Source: Hydractinia echinata
Taxonomy: Eukaryota; Cnidaria; Hydrozoa; Anthoathecata; Hydractiniidae
Direction of reading: 5' to 3'
Length of the DNA stretch: 64,000 nt
NCBI GenBank assembly: GCA_030067915.1
Contig: JASGCC010000549.1
Span: 1 to 64,000 of the forward strand
The stretch's first letter is position 1; every line of letters begins with the position of its first letter. Of this stretch, positions 54,878-64,000 are shown one piece after another. The translations under genes were made by a program, and so were the position numbers. The notes beneath the pieces are model-generated. The model saw only the letters and a program-made list of their open reading frames with translations. It was not told where the DNA came from and did no database searches.

Positions 54878-55174
54878 TTACTCCTTCGCATATGTAAACA
54901 GTCCAGTTGTTTGTCCGTTGGGAGATGAAATATCTACGAGGAGGGTTCCGATAATGGAAAGTTTGTTGTTACCTTTGAGATGGTTCTTGGTAGGTAGAAG
55001 CCATCTCTTAGCCTGATCAATGTTTTTGAGGATGTGTGGACCTGCAGTGCATATTGGCGCACCTGTGTCAGCTACGGCTTTTACGTGAATGCATTGTGGG
55101 ATTTCAGGCCAATGTTCGTTGGGTCGAAGATTCATATAAGCTTTCCTGTTGATTTTCAAATCTATATCTAACAT
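54878..55174 (-). pseudogene. Ty3/gypsy aspartic protease
   Basis: A 98-residue frame with VKAVADTGAPICTAGPHILK, the DTGA active site, followed by a GNNKLSIIGTLLVDI strand, the usual flap-side repeat. It lies between the gag-like knuckles and RT, in the same strand and order as in intact elements. Confidence 0.85.
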
Positions 55175-55243
55175 CGGAGGTGGTTCTGGCTTGGTTGGAA
55201 CAAGACGATTGTCGACTAGATCACCATGCGGTAGTTCTTCTAG

Positions 55244-55510
55244 TCATAAAGGGGATGCAGAATCAACTGCTGACAATAAAAGATCGACGGACTCATCGGT
55301 TGATAGTTCAACTGTTGCTGTCTTTGGGCTACGGCAAACATTGGCAAAGTGGTTGGGTTTATTACAGTTTCTGCAAGTTTTACCGTAGGCAGGGCAAGTT
55401 GAGCGACCCTTTGGGTGGAAGGGCTTGCCACATCTGGCACACGTTTTGTTGTTGTTGTTGGGAGGTCGCTGCAATGGTTTCGATTTCAATGCGGATACGT
55501 CAGATATCAT
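55244..55510 (-). pseudogene. Gag-like nucleocapsid with two zinc knuckles
   Basis: Reads CARCGKPFHPKGRSTCPAYG and CRNCNKPNHFANVC. The second is a standard CX2CX4HX4C knuckle, the first a variant with wider spacing. The N-terminal part of gag is missing; only about 80 bp separate it from the repeated terminal sequence. Confidence 0.8.
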
Positions 55511-55586
55511 CTGGTGTGGTGATTGAAATTCATCTTGAAATTACATCTTGTAATATATTTTTAATGGAAATTGGATTTTAGAAATA

Positions 55587-56870
55587 AGGCGACTCCAACT
55601 TAATTAGTTGTTCTACGGGCGAAGTTGATAGTAGCTTACGGTCGGTCGGTCGGCGAAATAAGAATAATTTTATCGAGAATGTATGGTCGGAACAACAACA
55701 AAAAAAATAACAAAATAACAAAGGAGGAGGGTGTTATGACAAGCATATTTTTCTATGAATTTTCGCATAATGCTCGTAGTTTATATTTTTTAGTTGCAAA
55801 GAAAAAATAATAATAATTAACATTAAAATTATTTATTTAAAATCCATAACGTAGGAGGGTGTTACGACAAGCGTATTCTATCTTGTATTTATTATTTTTC
55901 CTAAAATGGTATCTACTAAACGTCTTGCAGTGTTAGATTTTAGCAAGCGTATATTTAAACATATATCATAATCATAACGAAGGAGGGTGTTACGACAATA
56001 ATAATCTGTCTTGTTTTTTACTTGTATTAGGCGACTCCAACTTAATTAGTTCTTCGACGGGCGAAGTTGACGGTAGCTTACGGTCAGTCGGTCGGAGAAA
56101 TAAAAATATTTTTATTGAGAGTGTATGGTCGGAACAACAACAAAAAATTATAATAAAAAATAACAACGGAGGAGGGTGTTACGACAAGCATATTTTTCTA
56201 TGTATTTTCGCATCACGCACGCAGTTAATATTTTTTTGTTGCGAAGGAAAAATAATAATAATTTGTCTCACTGTAAAAAATGTTTGGATAAATTTGTTCT
56301 CTTGTTTTTAATTATTAAAATAACTAGCTGTCAAGGTGAAAAGATTAAAATACTTGGATGCTCAAAAACTTGTTTTTAAAAGTTATGCAGCAAGAATATT
56401 TCTTGTGCTGTTTTGAAAGTTATACAGAATATACTTGTGATGTTTTGAAAGTTATACAGCAAGTTATATTTGTGCTGTTTCGAAATTTATTCTTCTCCCA
56501 CTTAAAATGATAAAAAAAACAGAAATTGATTTTGATTAAAAATGTTAGTATTCTTTTAATGTTTTTTGCGCAGTCTTATAAGAAAATCTAAATTTAAGTA
56601 CAGAATCTTTTTATGGACTATAGTTTAGTTGACAATATTTAAAGTCTTACGCAGCATTAAAATTAATTATTTAAAATTTATAACTGAGGAGGGTGTTACG
56701 ACAAGCGTATTCTACCTTGTTTTTATTATTTTTCCTGAATGGTATCGTCTAAAAGTCTTGCAGTATTACATTTTAGATAGCGTAATTTCAAACATATATA
56801 ATAAGCATAACGAAGGAGGGTGTTACAACAATAATAATCTGTCTTGTTTTACACTTGTGTTATAACTATT
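55587..56870 (-). repeat. LTR-like sequence in two tandem copies
   Basis: AGGCGACTCCAACTTAATTA starts copies at 55,587 and 56,029. The motif GGAGGGTGTTACGACAA, read on the minus strand as TTGTCGTAACACCCTCC, a usual gypsy LTR start, occurs at 55,727, 55,852, 55,981, 56,169, 56,687 and 56,814. Two segments (55,845-56,025 and 56,680-56,865) are near-identical. The position just upstream of gag fits a 5' LTR; TGGAGTCGCC at the inner edge could be a primer-binding site. Confidence 0.65.
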
Positions 56871-57318
56871 TTAGCGAAAGTAGCTCATTTTTGTTATAAA
56901 TCACATAAAAATTTAAACTTTTGTTTAACCACACAGGCCATTACGTAAGATTTTAGGTAAAATTCTGCGCTTGATGTGCGCGTGCGATCTTAAAAAATTA
57001 AATTTTTAAAGAAGCAAAAGTAAGAACAAAATTCCTTTATCGCCGGGAATTTAAACCCATGGTACGAAAAATTGTTGTAAATTAAATTACGGAAAGTTGA
57101 AGCATGGCTAATAACAATATTTAGCATTTTGTTATTTTAGTTATTTTTGAACTTTATTTCTCCGAAAGACGATTATAAATATATAAAGTTTGAATTATAA
57201 AACCACAAAAACGCTACTGAACGGAACAAATAAATATTTGCCGTATTCCTTTAACAAATAACATAAATAACACACATTTTTTAAAAAAAATAAACCTATA
57301 TGACCTTACTTCACTTAA
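56871..57318. other. AT-rich spacer
   Basis: No gene or repeat structure recognised. Confidence 0.5.
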
Positions 57319-60300
57319 AGGGATCCCGAGGTACTTTTACAAGTTGGACTTCCCTGAAAGATTTTCATAAGTTATTCCCAATGACATATTCACTTTTTGT
57401 TAAAAGTTCATGTAACCCCAGATATCGTTTTTTAAATATTTGTTTTTCTTGCCGCCTTGATGGCCGCTTCGATCTTCTTGTTCGTTAAAAATTTCAGACT
57501 AGCTCCAGTCCTTTTTAGCGGCACGCAACCTATTACGTAGTATTTCAGTAGCGCTCACAAATTAATGACTTTCACTCGCTATTATTAATGACTTTCATAG
57601 CCCAAAACAATTAATATACTGTGGCAACAAAGTTAAAAAAATTCAATGTACTTTCCACATCGATCTCTGTACGAATGATTTGTTTTTGTTTAAAAAAAAT
57701 AATTCAACATAATATTCTAGCCGTCTAAGCAATAAAACAAAAAAATAAGATATTAGCAGCAGGTGTGTGCATGATTTCTTTTATTTCAAATTTAAAAGAA
57801 TTTATTTCAACAAACAGGTTGTAAAAATTACTGATCTATAACCTGTCGACCTAGGCGGGGTATTATGCTCAAGTGAGTATTGCCAACCTTGTTCTCAACA
57901 ATCCTTGGGGACGAGGTTGCCTAAGTTACTCATTAGATGGATATATTTTTTATTAAAAAATATTAAAAAATCAATAGAAAAGAATACTACTTTAATTTAT
58001 CCCACGATACAGAGAGGCAGAAATTACTGTTTAATTAAAGTTTGTTTTTATGATATTATTCCACTATGTAGCGCAAACATCAACGTAGTCTAGTAAATTA
58101 AACTCATCATTTTTCCCTTTTGCGATAGCGCCCTAAAATAAGCAGGGTTACAAAAGCAGGACAGACATTGAAGCGCGAAAGCAGAAAAGAGAGACAGGTA
58201 TCCTGTCTAACATCAATGCTGCTCTGTACCTCCATAATTAGACCTTTTAAAAGCATACATCATACATTAATGTCCAACGAAACCCTCATAATTCGCCATT
58301 TTTAGCGTTGACTAATAACTGCTGTGACTATATTCGCACTTATTAGAATACTGTGGCAGCTTCTAAATTTTTAAACTTAACAAAACACAAAAAATGTTTT
58401 AGCTACCTCCTAAATAAAAAATATTATTTTTACCGGAGAAAAGCAAAGAAAAATAAGAAATAAAATAATAATAGTTAATTGCGTAAATATTTAAGTTCAA
58501 CGCAGAAAAAACGGCATTTTATTAAATATATTTTAGCGTTTTCTGCAATGATTTAATCAAACTACATTGGTGAAAAACTGTTTTTAATGATGCAGTTGAA
58601 GCGCAAAACTAACTGTTTTTTTGCTAAGAGTTTGTTGTTCGTGCATTGCCGTAGGAGGCAACTGAACTATGCTGTGGAAAAACAAATACTTTTTTCCGTT
58701 GTTATATCTTTGGCTATTTTTTACACGTCTGATCGCACAAGGCCTAGGGACTTTTTATGTGCGATTTTACCACGTCAAATAATTGCCGACGCGAAGGTAC
58801 ATGTTTTTGAAAATATGTCGGTAATTACCTCGGCAAATGCGAGTGCCGTCTCAAATTACAAAGGTTGTAACCGCCCTTAATCCTATTCGTGCTGGAGGGG
58901 GAGGGGTGATGCAGCCCCCTCTCCCTTCCCCCTTCAACTTTTTCTATAACTTTTTATGGGCTTATAGTCACACCTTGATATTTTGTTACTTATATTTGCC
59001 TTCCAAAATATATCCTTTGAAATAAAAAACATACACAAATGTGTGACATGTTGAATGATCAGTAACTTTCACAACCTGCGTCTCAAATAAAAGTCCTTTG
59101 AAATAAAATCATGCACAACTTGCGTCTCAAATAAAAAGTCCTTTGAAATAAAAATCATGCACATTTTATTTTTTGTTTGATTGCTCAGCTATGTGAGAAC
59201 ATATGCAGAATTATTTCTATTTTTTTAAAAAAAATAATCGTTCGTAAAGAACTTTATGCAGAATTATTTTAAATTTTTTTTTAAAAAAATAATTGTTCGC
59301 AGAGAGCTTTCGTTTCACTTTGCCGCGCGAAGGTATATGTTCTGGCTATGCAGTCAGTAATAATTAAAGCGCTACTGAAATAATACGTAACACGGTCACG
59401 TGCCACTAAAAAAGACTGGAGCTCATCATCATCATCATCATTCTCGGCTTAACGTCCGTTTTCCATGCTAGCATGGGTTGGACGGGGTATATTAATGACC
59501 CTCTTCCAATCTGATCTAGACTGTGTTAGATCTAAACTCAAATTCCTCTGTATCAAGTCTGTCCTTATAACCTCCTGCCAAGTCTTTCTCGGTCTGCCTC
59601 TGGGCTTTGCCCCAGGAACTATCAAGTCTCTACACTTTCTTACCCAATTATCCTCCTCCATTCTTTCCAAGTGCCCCAGCCAATTCAATCTTCTTATCTG
59701 GATAACATCTTTAATTCTACGGAGACTTAGCCTGCTTCTTAGCTCATCTGAACTCTTTCTGTCTCTCAGACTGGCGTTACACATCCACCTAACCATTCTC
59801 ATATCATTCCTTTCTAAACGGTCAAGATCTTCCTGCTTCACTGCCCATGTCTCACTACCGTACAACATAACACTTCTTACACAGGCCTCATACAACCTAC
59901 CTTTTACCTCAATTGACAGGACTCTGCTAGTCAACAAAGGAAGTAACTCTCTGAACTTTTTCCAAGCAGAACCTATCCTGAAAGTAACACTTCTTCCAAC
60001 ACCCCCTTCACTGCCCAACATATCACCTAAGTAACAGAAGTTCTCAACTATCTCTAACGAGCCACTGTTGTACATCATTAAAGCTGGAAATACTTCATTC
60101 TCTATAATCTCACCTTTGCAACGCTTGCATACAAACTGAATGTCAGCTCTTAACCTTCCACTAATACTACTGCACTTCTTATGTACCCAATGCTTGCAAG
60201 TCTGACAAAAAATTGAGTTACTACCAACCAGCTAGAATAAAAATTTTTAACGAAGAAGAAGGTCGAAGATAACCAAGATGGCGGTCGAGCGACAAGAAAA

Positions 60301-60425
60301 ATAAATATTTAAAAAGCTATATCTGGAGTTACATGAAGTTTTAACAAAAAGTAAATATATCATTTAGCATTTCTCATGCAAATCTTTCAGATGAGTCCAA
60401 CTTGTAAAAGTACCTCGGGATCCCT
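57319..60425. mobile_element. 3.1-kb TTAA-flanked element with long terminal inverted repeats
   Basis: The ends start AGGGATCCCGAGGTACTTTT, flanked by TTAA at 57315-57318 and 60426-60429. The left inverted repeat runs to about 57,575. The right one is the same sequence but is split by a LINE at 59,424-60,229; its inner part is at 59,345-59,423. The centre shows no transposase; 58,837-59,010 and 59,080-59,290 contain small direct repeats (GTCTCAAATAAAAGTCCTTT twice, TGCAGAATTATTT twice). Other copies of the outer sequence lie at 16,711 and 32,418. Confidence 0.88.
59424..60229 (-). pseudogene. LINE 3' fragment with RT tail, target duplication AGCT
   Basis: A continuous minus-strand frame from 60,229 to the stop at 59,449. 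It opens with CKHWVHKKCSSISGRL, a PHD-like Cys/His segment, then FCYLGDMLGSEGGVGRSVTF, YGSETWAVKQEDLDRLERND, LNWLGHLERMEEDNWVRKC and GRPRKTWQEVIRTDL. This is the tail of a widespread invertebrate LINE family. The 3' end has ATGATGATGATG and then AGCT, also found at the other edge (60,230-60,233). The 5' part is missing, as is usual after incomplete reverse transcription. The frame has no stop, so the insertion is fairly recent. Confidence 0.9.
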
Positions 60426-60697
60426 TTAAGTGCTTTATTTTTTCTCTCAATAACGATTTCCTTACTCTCTCAATAACGATTCTGGAGATCAATTTTTCTT
60501 TTGTGTTGAGTGTTATTCTAATCTATTTATATCTTTGCAATCACATTGAGCATATTGAAATGATTTGCTTCTGGTAATAGAGCAGTATGACAGGTATCAT
60601 TTTAAGGTGTTATTGATATGTATTTCACAAGCTGGTGCCCAGGACTAAATTTATAAATGCTGTTAAAAACAGTAAAAAATGTTACAATTTAGTTTAA

Positions 60698-61727
60698 GGT
60701 GGCAGTAACCCTTTTTTAGCTGTCCAAATAGCTGAATTATTTACTCCGTGTTTTATTTATATTATTTTTTTTTACTATTTCCGAAAAATATAGGCCTTAA
60801 TACATAATAAAATGATTTTAACTTAACACCAAAATTGCTGGGTCAGCAGAAATTTCTATTTAAAAATGTATCATAAACAAGAAAAAAATCGGCTCCTACG
60901 AGCTTTAACTTTTTACAATCTCGTTATTATTCATCAGCTTCTGTTTTTAAATGAACCTTGGGTTAACCCTGTTAAAACGGTGTGCAGAGTTTTTTGTTCA
61001 TTCATATTTTTTTAACAATAGCCTTTTGTTTTTTTCAAAAGATTCTTTGTTAGCATCCCCTGCTGCATCAAACGCTGTTAAAGAATATTCCGAATAAAAA
61101 GATTTCCGCACACCGTATCATGGCTGCATGGTTCACTAAGCATGTCTGAAAATTTTAAAGTAAAACGAAAATGCTATCGAAAGTTAAAGCTCGTGCAGTG
61201 TATCATAATGAAGATCATCTTAAATTTCTACATAATGCGCCATCTTTGTTATTAACGTTTCTCTTTAATAATTACGTCATTTCTTTCTGTACACTTTAGC
61301 AAGCGCGTAGACTTAAACTATATTTAGCAGAACTAATTAATTATTCATGATTTTTATTTTAAAGAGGAATTGTTAAGGCTGAATATTTTTTATTTTTCCT
61401 GTTAAAACGGTGTGCAGAGTTTTTTGTTCATTCATATTTTTTTAACAATAGCCTTTTGTTTTTTTCAAAAGATTCTTTGTTAGCATCCCCTGCTGCATCA
61501 AACGCTGTTAAAAGAATATTCCGAATAAAAAGATTTCCACACACCGTATCATGGCTGCATGGTTCACCAAGCATGTCTGAATATTTTTGGTGAAAGATAA
61601 TAGTACTTCAGCTATAAAATCGTGACAAGTGTGTTATAACAGAAAAAATATGGATATATAGTCTGAAAATACCCTAACTAATTATGTAAAAAAATTTTTT
61701 TCGATTTTTAAAAGGGTTACTGCCACC
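60698..61727. mobile_element. 1,030-bp TTAA-flanked element with an internal 183-bp duplication
   Basis: The ends are GGTGGCAGTAACCCTTTT and its inverse, flanked by TTAA at 60694-60697 and 61728-61731. A block starting CCTGTTAAAACGGTGTGCAG occurs at 60,968-61,150 and 61,398-61,581, nearly identical. Each block itself begins GGTGTGC and ends near GCACACC. Non-coding. Confidence 0.88.
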
Positions 61728-61849
61728 TTAAATGATATTCATTCTTTATTTTCTTTTTTATATTCACTACTTTCAAACAACAGGTGGCTAAAAAAATGTG
61801 AAAAAAAGTTAAAAAATACAATTAATAAGACACATGAAATTTGTCCTCC

Positions 61850-62010
61850 CCATTACTGCCACTCATTTTATTATGCACACTATGATTGCTAAGATGAAAA
61901 TGGATAATAAAATTATAACAACATGAGAAAAGAATATTGCGTACATCGTTGTTACAGACTATCTGTAATAATTCATTATTTTGTTTCTTTTTATGCCAAA
62001 AAAACTTTAC
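61850..62010. repeat. Repeat shared with 26.8-27.0 kb
   Basis: ACTGCCACTCATTTTATTA, ACATGAGAAAAGAA and GTACATCGTTGTTACA follow as at 26,850-27,010, but without the perfect hairpins. Confidence 0.7.
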
Positions 62011-62204
62011 TATAAAAGATGTAAAAATAAATTTAGATCAATTATTATTAATGGCATCTCTTGCTTTCTTGTTATTAATTTATTTATTTTTCTATTTTAA
62101 CTTTGTTAGATTTAAATTAAAAGAATTGCAAATTTATAAAAATATGCATTTTAACTACGCGGTTTTCTACGTACATGAATAAGATTTAAGGGACCGTCTC
62201 CACC

Positions 62205-62475
62205 ATCGTTTCACTTTTTATACGAATTGAAACGATTATGATCGTTTCGTGATCGTATCATCTTTTTTTAAAATTGTTTCAGATCGTTTCATGAAACGAT
62301 TACAAAACGATTTAAAATAAAATAAAATTTGTGAGTTAAAAAATGAAACGAATGCGAAACGAATGGGAAACGAATGCGAAACGAATGGGAAACGATTTAG
62401 AAACAAAGTTCCGAAACGATTAAGAATCAACTTCTGAAACGATTCTGAAACAACTCCTGAAACGAATTCGGAAAC
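62205..62475. repeat. GAAACGAW cluster
   Basis: About fifteen copies of GAAACGAA/GAAACGAT or the complement (e.g. GCGAAACGAATGGGAAACGA). It precedes the transposase gene and probably belongs to the subterminal region of its element. Confidence 0.75.
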
Positions 62476-62683
62476 GAATTTTGTTTTTCTTTGAAGCTTA
62501 ATTAAAAAACAATTAAAACGCAATAAAAATTGATTCTTAAAAATTATTTTAAAGCAGGTGTCGATCCTACAGAAGGCGTCATTTACAAGCTTAAACTTCT
62601 TTTATATCTACGTACGTTTTTAAAGAAATCTTATATTTATTGTTTATTCATACGTTTATAGTTTTTCTAAAAACTAAAACATC

Positions 62684-64000
62684 ATGACGACGTTGGATGA
62701 GAGTGAATTTGAAGATTTAGATTGGTTGTTTGAAAGTTATCCAAAAGATGAAAACTTAAATGTTGAAGATATTTACCAAGGCAAGAAACAACAAGTTTTT
62801 TTAGTGTCTTTATATTTTCGTATGTTTTCTAAAAAAAACTTTCTTGTTTGAACGTAAGTTTGTTTTTAAAATTATGTATTTCTATTTTCCGTTTTACTTT
62901 TAGAAATGCTGAGCAAAACAACAACAAACCGCAGCGTCCACGAAAATAATCCAGAACTTGTGCCGTGCATCAGGAGCTTTATAGAGCAAGGTTCAGCTGG
63001 CGCCCACCTTAGACGCAGAAAATGATACAATGTACACTAACGGAGTTACATTAAAAGATATTGTTTGTCACGTTAAAAATACATTGGGGATAGACGTAAG
63101 CAAAGACACCGTCCACAGACTTATGCTTCCCCCTCGTTGAAAGACAACTGCGAGTAAGCGTTTTAAGGGCTTAATTGATGCGCGTGTTCCACCGAAACGC
63201 AACACTGCTGAAAAGAAAACTCACATCAATTTTCATTACACCTCCGCGCAAGTAAGTCTTGTAAATCAGATGGCAACACTTTGTAAAGAAAACACTCTTT
63301 GTTTGTCCGTTGACAACAAAAATAAAGTGGAGGTGGGGATTCCAGCAACAAGTCGTCGTAGTAAAATATGTAGGTTTTACATGAACAGAGATGCGCCAAA
63401 CTACGTCGACCATGATTTTCCGCATTCAAATTGTAAACTCGTCCCGGCTGGCTATCAAGTTTTAAGAAAAAAGACTGAAAGAAGTAGGTCGTTATCACCA
63501 CCAAGAGCCTTGTTTAAAAAAACCCGGAAACGATCACTTTCCGTAGGAGAAGACATTATAAAGACTATAAACAGTGATGTTGATATATGCACAGATCGAC
63601 TTAATCGCGACAAAATTATATGGCCACGGAACGGTAATTTAATTGTGAAACTTTTTCCTTCGCGTGTTTTGGAGAGTACGAACGTTATGCATGTTAATCA
63701 TTTGATGGAGTTAATAAAACACGAGACACTTATGAATACGCATAACGTTGTTTTGACTGCTGACGGTGGACCAGATTGGTCTGTGAAAGGAGTTATCAAT
63801 TTAATGTCGCTGGTTTTTTTGTGGCTAAATTGTCACTTGGATTCGCTAATTGTACAATGTTATGCGCCTGGCCACTCACGATTTAACCCCATCGAAAGAA
63901 GCTGGTCGTATTTAACTAAGCAGATAGTCGGTGTTACATTATACCAGACACGATCGAATGAGTCGTACCTGCAGCAGGCGACGATGAGACATGGCATAAA
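62684..64000 (+). pseudogene. DDE transposase with NPIERSW motif, runs off the window
   Basis: A short first exon starts at 62684 (MTTLDESEFEDLDWLFESYP). A likely intron ends at an ACTTTTAG acceptor before 62,905. The second exon reads NRSVHENNPELVPCIRSFIE, changes frame by one base near 63,005, and continues in one frame to the edge with a single stop at 63,138-63,140. Key blocks are LCLSVDNKNKVEVGIPATSR (first Asp), VVLTADGGPDWSVKG (second Asp) and YAPGHSRFNPIERSWSYL (Glu), the layout of Tc1/mariner-type DDE transposases. LKDIVCHVKNTLGIDVSKDT upstream resembles a helix-turn-helix DNA-binding region. Two lesions in 1.3 kb suggest a young, recently inactivated copy. Confidence 0.75.

Noticed and set aside
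59465..60034. A 189-residue plus-strand frame
   Set aside because: It lies opposite a clear LINE RT frame and has no similarity of its own.
62205..62475. GAAACGA repeats considered as a CRISPR array
   Set aside because: Units are about 8 bp with irregular spacing, no spacers, in a eukaryotic genome.

Overview
The window is eukaryotic: AT-rich, intron-bearing and dominated by remains of mobile elements. The retrotransposon proteins (L2/CR1-like and endonuclease-type LINEs, a Penelope-like element, Ty3/gypsy) and the DNA-transposon proteins (THAP/P-like, PIF-Harbinger, a DDE family with an NPIE motif) resemble those I know from cnidarians. The best guess is a cnidarian, perhaps a hydrozoan. 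That assignment is an inference; no rRNA or mitochondrial sequence is present to settle it.

Only one host gene is recognised: the minus-strand gene for translation initiation factor eIF3 subunit G. Nine exons with GT-AG junctions and matching codon phases run from 40,144 down to a stop codon at 7,532. They encode the N-terminal KPSW motif, the eIF3g domain, a zinc knuckle, the SKYVPPSLR linker and a C-terminal RRM ending in KPSNN. The first coding exon was not found. About 890 coding bases span 32.6 kb. One intron is 24 kb. Two others would shrink to 78 and 182 bp without a single inserted element.

Layout. 1-775: L2/CR1 LINE tail. 1.07-3.29 kb: minus-strand LINE with a restriction-like endonuclease domain. 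3.5-5.6 kb: gypsy, C2H2-finger and THAP transposase fragments. 6.0-7.4 kb: diverged tandem repeat of about 172 bp. 7.5-7.8 kb: last two eIF3G exons. 7.8-31.7 kb: giant intron with LINEs, a Harbinger element, Helitron-like elements (three ends abutting head to tail), a Penelope fragment, TTAA-flanked elements, hairpins and a 500-bp perfect (TAA)n tract. 31.7-40.1 kb: remaining eIF3G exons with elements between them. 41.1-47.3 kb: inverted-repeat elements and a broken DDE-like transposon gene that itself carries an insertion. 48.3-56.9 kb: a minus-strand Ty3/gypsy element split by a 3.5-kb segment that holds a zinc-finger pseudogene. 57.3-60.4 kb: a TTAA-flanked element with long terminal inverted repeats, one of them split by a LINE. 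60.7-61.7 kb: another TTAA-flanked element. 62.2-64.0 kb: a DDE transposase gene leaving the window.

The genes do not form a pathway. The coherent story is one conserved housekeeping gene whose introns have been filled by many transposon families. Several nested insertions can be read directly because an unoccupied copy, a target duplication or a partner inverted repeat lies in the same window. No new defence, metabolic or CRISPR-like system was found. The least familiar items are the zinc-finger protein near 50 kb, the abutting Helitron-like elements at 27.6-28.5 kb and the transposase at the right edge.
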